From: an uncultured Clostridia bacterium
GTDB lineage: Bacteria > Bacillota > Clostridia > Christensenellales > Borkfalkiaceae
Length of the DNA: 64,000 bases
Assembly: GCA_934271065.1 (NCBI GenBank)
Contig: CAKQQQ010000003.1
Coordinates: 1-64,000, forward strand
Reading direction: 5' to 3'
The position numbers and the translations under genes are program-made. How positions within the stretch are numbered: the first letter of the stretch is position 1; each line of letters opens with the position of its first letter. Below are positions 16,231 through 22,168 of this stretch, one piece after another. A model generated the notes under the pieces. That model was not told where the DNA came from. It did not search any database and saw only the letters and a program-made list of their open reading frames with translations.

Positions 16231-16262
16231 AAACCGGCAGTCAAGTCGTTGACCGTCGGTTT
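16231..16262. repeat. Inverted repeat, copy 1 of an AAACCGG site
   Basis: AAACCGGCAGTCAA pairs with TTGACCGTCGGTTT around a 4-base loop at 12 of 14 positions. A related sequence in the same orientation starts at 17202, on the other side of the XRE pair; AATAAACCGG-x-AGT and GTTGACC are shared. It could be an operator for the leftward operon or a second terminator of the XRE gene at 16338. Confidence 0.55.
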
Positions 16263-16287
16263 ATAAAAACATAAGAAAAATAAAAAA

Positions 16288-16314
16288 GTTGCCGAGTAAT
16301 GGCGATTCGGCAAC
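16288..16314 (-). terminator. Terminator of leftward XRE gene
   Basis: On the minus strand GTTGCCGA (16314-16307) and TCGGCAAC (16295-16288) form an 8-pair stem followed by six T residues. It lies 23 bases after the stop codon of the regulator gene. Confidence 0.8.
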
Positions 16315-16337
16315 CTGATTAAGTGATGTTGTGTGGG

Positions 16338-16691
16338 TTATAGTTTGTTTGAGTGGAAAGTTTTTTTGACGTCGGAAACGAGTCTTATAATGGATTCCAT
16401 CTCGGCGGGGGAGCAATCGGACAGCAGGTCGCTAAACTCCGATTGGTAAATACCGTTCACATTCGGGACATCCGGGCGCAGGATTGTATCTGCGGAAATC
16501 TTTAACGCTTCGATAATTTTTATTAAAGTAACGACGCGAAGGTTAGACTTGCCGAGTTCGATGTCGCTCATTGTGCTAAGGCTTAAATCCGCCTCGAACG
16601 CTAATGCGTCTTGGCTCATGTGTTGTTCGACTCTGGCGGCGCGAATACGATTGCCGATTTCTTTTAGTTTTAACGAATTTCCGTCGTCCAT
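16338..16691 (-). CDS. XRE-family transcriptional regulator
   Basis: The 117-residue protein has a helix-turn-helix of the Cro/CI type at about residues 10-65 (IGNRIRAARVEQHMSQDALAFEADLSLSTMSDIELGK...), with a helical C-terminal part that may mediate dimerisation. It is divergent to a second XRE gene and the two share the 125-base region between them, so autoregulation and cross-regulation, as in a phage-like or ICE switch, are likely. A clear promoter lies at 16749-16721 on the minus strand. The targets are probably the recombinase operon to the left and the cargo to the right; this is inference from position. Confidence 0.85.
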   Translation of the reverse strand: MDDGNSLKLKEIGNRIRAARVEQHMSQDALAFEADLSLSTMSDIELGKSNLRVVTLIKIIEALKISADTILRPDVPNVNGIYQSEFSDLLSDCSPAEMESIIRLVSDVKKTFHSNKL

Positions 16692-16720
16692 ATTCCGCCT
16701 CCCGTTTTATTCTTATGACT

Positions 16721-16786
16721 ATTTTATCGTCTATTGGCTATGAATACAACAGCCGATTGCCGAAAATATAGTGTAACGGCTATAAT
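16721..16786. promoter_or_regulatory. Divergent promoter region of XRE pair
   Basis: Leftward: TTGTAT (16749-16744) and TAAAAT (16726-16721) with 17 bases between. Rightward: TTGCCG (16757-16762) and TATAAT (16781-16786) with 18 bases between. The two -35 elements are only 7 bases apart. AGCCG (16751) and CGGCT (16777) give a short inverted repeat bracketing the rightward promoter. Confidence 0.65.
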
Positions 16787-16816
16787 AATCATGAATATTT
16801 TTTTGGAGGTTTATTC

Positions 16817-17173
16817 ATGATTAACTATTACACTATCGGACAAAGAGTAAAAGAGGCACGGAAAAAGAAGCATTTATCGCAGGCGGATTTGGCTGAAGCG
16901 GTAGATAAATCAACGAGTTACATAAGTTATATGGAAACGGGGTTGAAGTGCATGAGCCTTGAAACGCTAGTCGATGTAGCAAATGCGCTGGACGTTTCGG
17001 CAGACTATATTTTGGCGGACTGTATAAACACGCATGAAAATGTGTGCGAAAACGAATTTGCCGAGCAAATTAAAGAGTGTACATTGTATGAGAGCAGGAT
17101 TATCATCGATATGGTAAAGGCTCTGCGGGAGATACTGCGGGAAAATGCTTTTACGAAGCGGAACAGTAAATAA
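16817..17173 (+). CDS. XRE-family transcriptional regulator
   Basis: The 118-residue product begins MINYYTIGQRVKEARKKKHLSQADLAEAVDKSTSYISYMETG, a standard Cro/CI helix-turn-helix at residues 7-62. It is followed by LETLVDVANALDVSADYIL, and its C-terminal half (EQIKECTLYESRIIIDMVKAL) resembles that of the divergent regulator (SDLLSDCSPAEMESIIRLV). The two are therefore paralogues. It has a GGAGG site and a good promoter. Such pairs commonly decide between maintenance and excision of an element; that role is inferred. It is followed by about 210 bases containing repeated sites. Confidence 0.88.
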   Translation: MINYYTIGQRVKEARKKKHLSQADLAEAVDKSTSYISYMETGLKCMSLETLVDVANALDVSADYILADCINTHENVCENEFAEQIKECTLYESRIIIDMVKALREILRENAFTKRNSK

Positions 17174-17201
17174 AGTATATTAAAAGGGATTGAATTACAA
17201 T

Positions 17202-17237
17202 AAACCGGTAGTTTAAAAGTTGACCTGTGGTTGGTTT
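17202..17237. repeat. AAACCGG site, copy 2
   Basis: AAACCGGTAGT and GTTGACC are shared, in the same order and orientation, with the hairpin at 16231-16262, and the sequence ends in a partly complementary GGTTGGTTT. The two sites flank the XRE pair about 970 bases apart. Confidence 0.5.
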
Positions 17238-17240
17238 CGA

Positions 17241-17318
17241 GTTGAAACATTTTTCAAAAAGTTGCAACAAAAACAGAAAATTGAAATATTTTTCTAAAAG
17301 TTGAAACGTTTTTGAGTG
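17241..17318. repeat. Two 39-base direct repeats with internal symmetry
   Basis: Units begin at 17241 (GTTGAAACATTTTTC) and 17280 (ATTGAAATATTTTTC) and each contains AAAAGTTGxAAC 20 bases later. The first 28 bases agree at 24 positions. GTTGAAAC/GTTGCAAC half-sites occur four times across the array in direct order. It precedes the TATAAT at 17345-17350, so it may be an operator array or an origin-type iteron set. The rest of 17174-17384 holds no gene. Confidence 0.6.
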
Positions 17319-17384
17319 GGATGAAAATAGGTCTTTTTTTATGCTATAATTTTGGCGAGACTAATAGTAAATATGGGAGATTCT

Positions 17385-17564
17385 ATGGCAGAAGAAGTAG
17401 AGGTGGTGTTTGAAATAGAGCAGGCAGTTTACGACGGAGTGCAAAAGATTTGTAAAGAAAATGGCACGACGATTGAAGAGATAACGCGAGATTTCTTGTA
17501 TTTCTGTGCCGATCCAAAAAACACGCCGTTTTTGCAGTGTTGGTTCAAGAATAATGAAGAATAA
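17385..17564 (+). CDS. RelB/DinJ-like small protein
   Basis: I set the start at ATG 17385, which follows GGGAGA; an earlier in-frame ATG at 17373 lacks a ribosome site. The 59-residue product (VEVVFEIEQAVYDGVQKICKENGTTIEEITRDFLYF...) follows the RelB/DinJ antitoxin pattern: a beta strand, a helix, G-x-T-x-E-E, then a helix and a proline-containing tail. It would bind DNA as a ribbon-helix-helix dimer. The next gene overlaps it by 11 bases but is not a RelE/YafQ-type toxin by eye, so it is either an orphan regulator or belongs to an unrecognised pair. Confidence 0.6.
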   Translation: MAEEVEVVFEIEQAVYDGVQKICKENGTTIEEITRDFLYFCADPKNTPFLQCWFKNNEE

Positions 17565-18192
17565 ACAGTTTTACAGGATTCGGCTTACAGATTATGCTCG
17601 TCCCGGCTTTTCATCCGGATGGAAAGACTATTATGGAACGCAGGAAGAAATCGAAGAGCTGATAATCGCTATTCGAAACAATAAATCGATAGGCAATGAC
17701 GTTGATGGGCTTTATGCTGTGCTTACGGAGTTTAAGTCGGAGAATAAAAATTGCGAGCATCCGGTTGAGTATGGAAGCAGTCGATTTTTAACGCCGGTGA
17801 GACTGATAGGCAAAAGTGAGCATTATGAGAAAAGCTACAAATGGAAACACGTTAATATCTGGCATTATCCATATTATATGAGGGCAAAAGTCGCTATGTT
17901 TCGTCAGATAATAATTAAAGACGGAAAGGATTATATCCGAGCGATAAAACCAGAGTTTGAGTTTTTAGAATATGCGCTTGACGAAGCTTTCCGATATTCG
18001 GATAAAGTGGGAGTTATGTTTTGGGGCTTCCCCGAAATGATTCGATATAATGATGATACAAAGACTACTTCGTCGAGGCTATACGTTTTTGAAAAACGTT
18101 ATACGGACAAGTTGTCGGCATGTGCCGATTTGAATATGAAAGATAAAATTGAACTACAATCGTTTTGCGACGAAATTTTCGGAGACGGATAA
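17554..18192 (+). CDS. Unrecognised protein in phosphoesterase cassette
   Basis: The start is placed at ATG 17554, inside the end of the RelB-like gene (11-base overlap), giving 212 residues. I recognise no family. The protein is soluble, rich in aromatic residues (YKWKHVNIWHYPYYMRAKVAMF), with an N-terminal RIRLTDYARPGFSSGWKDYYGT segment and a helical C-terminus. Its stop codon shares a base with the start of the metallophosphoesterase that follows (TAATG), so the two proteins are made together. It could be a substrate-recognition or regulatory partner of the phosphoesterases; that is inference from coupling only. Confidence 0.55.
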   Translation: MKNKQFYRIRLTDYARPGFSSGWKDYYGTQEEIEELIIAIRNNKSIGNDVDGLYAVLTEFKSENKNCEHPVEYGSSRFLTPVRLIGKSEHYEKSYKWKHVNIWHYPYYMRAKVAMFRQIIIKDGKDYIRAIKPEFEFLEYALDEAFRYSDKVGVMFWGFPEMIRYNDDTKTTSSRLYVFEKRYTDKLSACADLNMKDKIELQSFCDEIFGDG

Positions 18193-18782
18193 TGGAAAGA
18201 CAAAAGATATTTTTTACGAGCGATTTACATTTCGGGCATGAGAACGTTTTAAGGTTTGACAACAGACCGTTTGAAACTGTGGAAGAAATGGACGATGGGC
18301 TTATAAAGCGTTGGAATGACAAGGTAGGCAAAGGAGATCTTGTCTACGTTTTAGGTGATTTGATATGGAAAACCGCAACAAACGAAGCGGTTCAGATTAT
18401 AAAACGTTTGAACGGACAGATTGTTTTAATAAAGGGCAACCATGATCGGTTTTTACATAATGCGGCGGCAAAGAAAGCACTTGCAGGAATAAAGGATTAT
18501 GACGATATTTGCGTTACGCTTGCCGACGGCACGGTGCGGCGGTGTATTTTAAGCCATTATTTTATTCCGTTTTACAACGGGCATAGATATAATGCCGTTC
18601 ATTTGCACGGGCATTCGCATTTTACGGCGGAGGCAACGGAAGAATTTCTTATCGCAAAAACATTAAACGAAAAGGGGTATAATTTGCAGATTTATAACGT
18701 CGGTTGTATGTATTGGAATTATGCGCCGGTTACGTTAGACGAAATTCTAAAAACAAAAGAGCAGAGGATTGATAAGGAATGA
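18192..18782 (+). CDS. Metallophosphoesterase
   Basis: The 196-residue product is a calcineurin-like phosphoesterase with all metal-binding motifs: SDLHFGH (D11, H13), LGDLIW, KGNHDRF, SHYFIPF and HLHGHSH. The length and the FTSDLHFGHENVLRFDNRPF opening match a family of small phage and mobile-element phosphoesterases. It would hydrolyse phosphodiester or phosphomonoester bonds in the cytoplasm; the substrate is unknown. It starts at ATG 18192, overlapping the previous stop by one base, and its own stop overlaps the next gene by four bases (ATGA), so three proteins are translationally coupled. Confidence 0.85.
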   Translation: MERQKIFFTSDLHFGHENVLRFDNRPFETVEEMDDGLIKRWNDKVGKGDLVYVLGDLIWKTATNEAVQIIKRLNGQIVLIKGNHDRFLHNAAAKKALAGIKDYDDICVTLADGTVRRCILSHYFIPFYNGHRYNAVHLHGHSHFTAEATEEFLIAKTLNEKGYNLQIYNVGCMYWNYAPVTLDEILKTKEQRIDKE

Positions 18783-19561
18783 GATATTATGTAATTTCTG
18801 ACGTGCATAGTTTTTACAGTAAAACAATGCAGGCTTTGTCCGAGAAAGGTTTTTTTGAGGATAAATCTCCGCATAAATTGATTGTTTGCGGCGATTTGTT
18901 CGACAGGGGATCGGAATCGGTGAAAATGCAAAATTTTATCTGCGAGCTTCTAAAGAACGATGATATAATTTTGGTGCGCGGAAATCACGAAGATTTAATT
19001 TTAGATTTGATTCGCGACGCAAAACAGTTGTTTGGATACGGAATAGAGCATACGCACCACTGGAGTAACGGCACGGTTAAAACAGTTACCGATTTAACGG
19101 GAAGGGATGTTTTTACGGATGACTACAGGGATATTATAAACAAGTTGTGCGCAACGCCGTATCTAACGGAAATTATTCCGAAAATGCTGAATTATTACGA
19201 AACGAAAAAATATGTATTTGTTCACGGGTGGATACCTTGCAACAATCGTCACGGCTGGTCTGCAAATTATTATTCGCCCATAGAAGATTGGCGAGAAGCA
19301 GGCGAGTCGAGTTGGAAAGAAGCTCGGTGGATAAACGGGATGCTTGCATACTCTTACGGGGTGACGGAAAAGGATAAAACGATTGTCTGTGGGCATTGGC
19401 ATTGTTCGTGGGGACATTGTCGGCTTGAGGGAAAGTGCAGTGAGTTTGGCAAGGACAGCGATTTTTCACCGTTTTATGCGGACGGTATTATTGCAATTGA
19501 CGGTTGCACCGCATATTCCGGTCGGGTAAATTGTATTGTCCTTGAGGATGAGAATATATAA
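18779..19561 (+). CDS. Calcineurin-like phosphatase, Ser/Thr (PP2A-like) type
   Basis: The 260-residue product has ISDVHSF (D8, H10), CGDLFDRGSES, VRGNHEDL, FVHGW and CGHWHCS, the order of motifs in bacterial PPP-type phosphatases and Ap4A hydrolase-like enzymes. GDxxDRG and GNHE are the diagnostic motifs. It is coupled by ATGA to the shorter metallophosphoesterase upstream. Two different metallophosphoesterases side by side in a mobile element suggest processing of a nucleotide signal, a modified nucleic-acid end or a phosphoprotein; none is proven. It is followed after 12 bases by a small protein gene. Confidence 0.88.
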   Translation: MRYYVISDVHSFYSKTMQALSEKGFFEDKSPHKLIVCGDLFDRGSESVKMQNFICELLKNDDIILVRGNHEDLILDLIRDAKQLFGYGIEHTHHWSNGTVKTVTDLTGRDVFTDDYRDIINKLCATPYLTEIIPKMLNYYETKKYVFVHGWIPCNNRHGWSANYYSPIEDWREAGESSWKEARWINGMLAYSYGVTEKDKTIVCGHWHCSWGHCRLEGKCSEFGKDSDFSPFYADGIIAIDGCTAYSGRVNCIVLEDENI

Positions 19562-19573
19562 AAGAGGTATAAA

Positions 19574-19936
19574 ATGAGTTGGGATATTTCTCTTACAGAT
19601 AGGGTAACGGGTGAGGTGTTACATTCGGATTCTCCGCATATGATGCGCGGAGGAACTTTTATGCTTGGCGGGACAACGGAACTGTGGCTGAATATAACGT
19701 ATAATTACAGTAAAATTTATCGCCGTGATTCTGTATTTGGTAAGGACGGTATAGAAACTATTTTCGGGAAGACGGGACTTGAAAGCATACCGTTGCTTGA
19801 AAAAGCGATAAACGCGTTAGGCGACGACGTTTCAAAGAACTATTGGGAAGCAACGGAGGGTAATGCCAAAAGACCATTGGTGCAACTTTTGACAATGGCA
19901 AAAATGAGACCGGACGGAATTTGGAAAGGCGAATGA
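19574..19936 (+). CDS. Conserved small protein of unknown function
   Basis: The 120-residue product begins MSWDISLTDRVTGEVLHSDSPHMMRGGTFMLGGTTE and contains LWLNITYNYSKIY. I recall similar short proteins in phages and mobile elements, always hypothetical. The pattern WDI-x-L-x-D and GGT-x-x-GGTTE-x-x-LNITYNYS looks conserved and suggests a compact beta-rich fold. There are no membrane segments. A ribosome site (AAAGAGGT) precedes the ATG. It lies between a phosphatase gene and a large unknown gene with gaps of 12 and 34 bases, so it belongs to the same transcript. Confidence 0.65.
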   Translation: MSWDISLTDRVTGEVLHSDSPHMMRGGTFMLGGTTELWLNITYNYSKIYRRDSVFGKDGIETIFGKTGLESIPLLEKAINALGDDVSKNYWEATEGNAKRPLVQLLTMAKMRPDGIWKGE

Positions 19937-19970
19937 CGTCGGTAACGGATAAAGATTTAAAGAGGTAAAA

Positions 19971-21248
19971 ATGGACAAGCAGATAAAAATGTCGGCTTCG
20001 GAAGTCGATTTATATAAGTATATCTATCACTCGAACAGATTAAAGCATAACGACATAGAATTGACGGAAGCAAGTTTGCATTCGATGAATAAGTTACTCG
20101 GCGAAATAGAAAAAATAAAACCGACTTATCCCGACAAGCGTTGGGAGTTTTGGTTTTCCGTGCCGAGGGGAACGCTAAAACAATACATAAAATTCAATAA
20201 GTATTACGCTCCCGAAGACTGTTCCGAAGAGAAATTTCAAAAGGATATGGAAGAAGAATTTCCGTGGAAACGCGTATGGTTCAAAATCGGCGTCATCAAT
20301 GAAAACGGTTACGTCATGGTTTTTCTTGACGATGCCGTGCTTGTGCGCAGAAGCCCGGATATGAAAGGGGATTTCTTTCCGGACTCTCGGTTAGACAGAA
20401 TACTTGAATTTTTGAGTCAGGTAGTCGCTAACACAGTCGGAATGTTGCAACAAGGCGTATATAACGATTATGTTAAAAAGGAATTGCCTTACGAAAATAG
20501 AAAAGGGCTTATCAACCGCGCACTCTATTGGAGGCTTGTTCCGAAAAGCAAGAAACACGATAGGGACGGGTTAAAGCAAAAAGAGATAGATAAACTCATT
20601 AAGCATATCAAGAACGGTAATGACTTATTTTCGACAAAGGCGGCGGGGCGATATGAGCGGATGTCTTCCGGAAAGTATTACGAAGTTTGCTCTTATTGCT
20701 ATACCGCCGCAGGTTATAAGGAGTTAGAAGGAAAGACGCCTAAGGAAATGTTCAAACGTCATGGCGACGATCGTGACGGCGGAATGGGTTTACTTGACGA
20801 GAATTCGCAAGACGACTTCGATAAATGGTTTAAGTTAAGCACGCAGGAAAAATGGGAGATAGAAAACCCTTCGCACATGTGGGAAATCTCTTGCGGGCAT
20901 ACACATACGATGATTCATTTGTATTTGTTTTGGGACGACGGATATTGGTTTTATCTTTCCGGAGGAACGCATTGTTTGACGACGGAAGTCGTGCGTATGT
21001 ATAACGCGATGAAAGATAAAGGCGTTCCCGTTCTTCTCGGACACGCCGGGCAAATAGCAGATAAACTGCTCGGAAACGATGATCTCGGCATTATTCCGAA
21101 TAATGATATGGGGTGGCGTTATTGGTATGGCGGGTTCCCGAAAGATGACGTAATCAATTTTGTTCAATTAAGCGACGGTAATGCGGAAGCGGTTATCAAA
21201 AACGCTACTTGGTTTGATATTGCCGACGTAAAATTGTCAGATAAATAA
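19971..21248 (+). CDS. Unrecognised 425-residue protein
   Basis: I recognise no family. The protein has a helical N-terminal third, a middle CSYCYTAAGYKELEGK segment and a C-terminal third with MWEISCGHTHTMIHLYLFWDDGYWFYLSGGTHC and LLGHAGQIADKLLG. Several Cys and His residues are clustered (CSYC, CGHTH, GTHC), which could bind a metal. No signal peptide or membrane helix is seen. It is the last gene of the rightward cassette starting near 17385, with an AGAGGT site before the ATG. A role linked to the two phosphoesterases is inferred only from shared transcription. Confidence 0.6.
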   Translation: MDKQIKMSASEVDLYKYIYHSNRLKHNDIELTEASLHSMNKLLGEIEKIKPTYPDKRWEFWFSVPRGTLKQYIKFNKYYAPEDCSEEKFQKDMEEEFPWKRVWFKIGVINENGYVMVFLDDAVLVRRSPDMKGDFFPDSRLDRILEFLSQVVANTVGMLQQGVYNDYVKKELPYENRKGLINRALYWRLVPKSKKHDRDGLKQKEIDKLIKHIKNGNDLFSTKAAGRYERMSSGKYYEVCSYCYTAAGYKELEGKTPKEMFKRHGDDRDGGMGLLDENSQDDFDKWFKLSTQEKWEIENPSHMWEISCGHTHTMIHLYLFWDDGYWFYLSGGTHCLTTEVVRMYNAMKDKGVPVLLGHAGQIADKLLGNDDLGIIPNNDMGWRYWYGGFPKDDVINFVQLSDGNAEAVIKNATWFDIADVKLSDK

Positions 21249-21326
21249 CGTAAAAAGCGGCTACAAATTCGTAGTCGCTTGTATGCTATTCGGGAAAATT
21301 GTGTTTTGTTATCATAATTCGACAAT

Positions 21327-21373
21327 ATAACCCCTCATAACCCCTTGACAAAATCAAACAAAGGGGTTATAAT
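21327..21373 (+). promoter_or_regulatory. Consensus promoter wrapped by 10-base operator repeats
   Basis: TTGACA (21345-21350), 17 bases, TATAAT (21368-21373). ATAACCCCTC (21327-21336) and ATAACCCCTT (21337-21346) are tandem, and AAGGGGTTAT (21361-21370) is the exact inverse of the second. The operator arms overlap both promoter elements, so a repressor bound there would block RNA polymerase. The gene start follows at 21439. Confidence 0.75.
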
Positions 21374-21438
21374 GGTGTTGTAGTTGAAAAGGTCTCGATA
21401 AGTGAAAAGCCGATATAGAAAATGTGTGAGGTAAAAAA

Positions 21439-21660
21439 ATGGATTTTGATTTAGTAGAGCAGCTAAAGGTTAGTCTGTTTGAGAACAGTATTGATGTTGC
21501 AATTGATTTTGCTGAAATAGGTTTGGATAATCTTTTGAGTGATATAACAGATAGTGAAATTTTACAAGAAATCCCTATTATAAAAACCATATATTCAGTA
21601 TGTAAGGTTGGTTTGGCTAAATGCAGATGTGAGGTGGAAATGTGGTTGACGAAAGGATAA
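21439..21660 (+). CDS. Short protein, probably truncated
   Basis: The 73-residue product (MDFDLVEQLKVSLFENSIDVAIDFAEIGLDNLL...EIPIIKTIYSVCKVGLAK) looks like the N-terminal part of a longer family I have seen in Firmicutes. Those continue after the YSVCKVG-type helix with a charged helical region. Here the frame instead ends in CRCEVEMWLTKG. Bases 21661-21671 hold stops in the other frames nearby, so no single frameshift joins it cleanly to the next open frame. It is the first gene after a strongly regulated promoter and has a GTGAGG ribosome site. It may be a degraded gene or a short variant. Confidence 0.45.
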   Translation: MDFDLVEQLKVSLFENSIDVAIDFAEIGLDNLLSDITDSEILQEIPIIKTIYSVCKVGLAKCRCEVEMWLTKG

Positions 21661-21728
21661 AAACCTTGTAAATTTCAGCTCTAAGCCGAATCAACTTTTG
21701 TTTCAAGGAGTTAAAAAATAGTCCTCCT

Positions 21729-22148
21729 TTGAAATGGATAAATGATGTTGTTGATGAAGGTAGTCTTGAACTATCCATTCAGAATTATAAAAATCTTACT
21801 CGCGCTGAACAAGCATCATTTAAAAAGACATTATACGAATTTTTGGATCGACAGTCCACAACGGAAGCGAGGATAATGCTTATAATCAATTATTTGTCAG
21901 CCTTATTGATAGAAGGACGGAATAATCAGATTTCGATACACAAAAATTTTGAAAACAAAATGCAAGAAATCAGAAATTTTGAAACAGAAAATAAAGATAC
22001 TCTACATAACCTAAAATCAGCTCGGGATAAATTGTATGCTCACATAGATTTGGATTGGCAGAAGTATGCAAAATCAATTACATTTGACGAGTTCGAATGT
22101 TGTATAAAGTTCTTAAATGACTTGTTTGATTACAGAGTTTTTGACTGA
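21729..22148 (+). CDS. HEPN/AbiU2-like protein, unusual start
   Basis: The helical, 139-residue product ends with SARDKLYAHIDLDW, in which R99 and H105 form an R-x5-H motif like that of HEPN ribonucleases and AbiU2-type abortive infection proteins. No ATG lies near its N-terminus; the likely start is TTG 21729. The upstream AAGGAG (21705-21710) pairs with CTCCTTTGAAA (21724-21734) in a hairpin that would hide both the ribosome site and this start. The frame is open back to 21672, so it could instead be the rest of a broken longer gene. It sits 20 bases before an ATPase-nuclease gene. An RNA-cleaving effector controlled by that neighbour is possible. Confidence 0.5.
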   Translation: MKWINDVVDEGSLELSIQNYKNLTRAEQASFKKTLYEFLDRQSTTEARIMLIINYLSALLIEGRNNQISIHKNFENKMQEIRNFETENKDTLHNLKSARDKLYAHIDLDWQKYAKSITFDEFECCIKFLNDLFDYRVFD

Positions 22149-22168
22149 TATTTGACGGAGAGTGAAAT

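Noticed and set aside
17385..18192. RelB-like gene plus following gene as a classical RelBE toxin-antitoxin pair
   Set aside because: The second product (212 residues) is too long and has no RelE/YafQ-like pattern, so the pairing is not supported.
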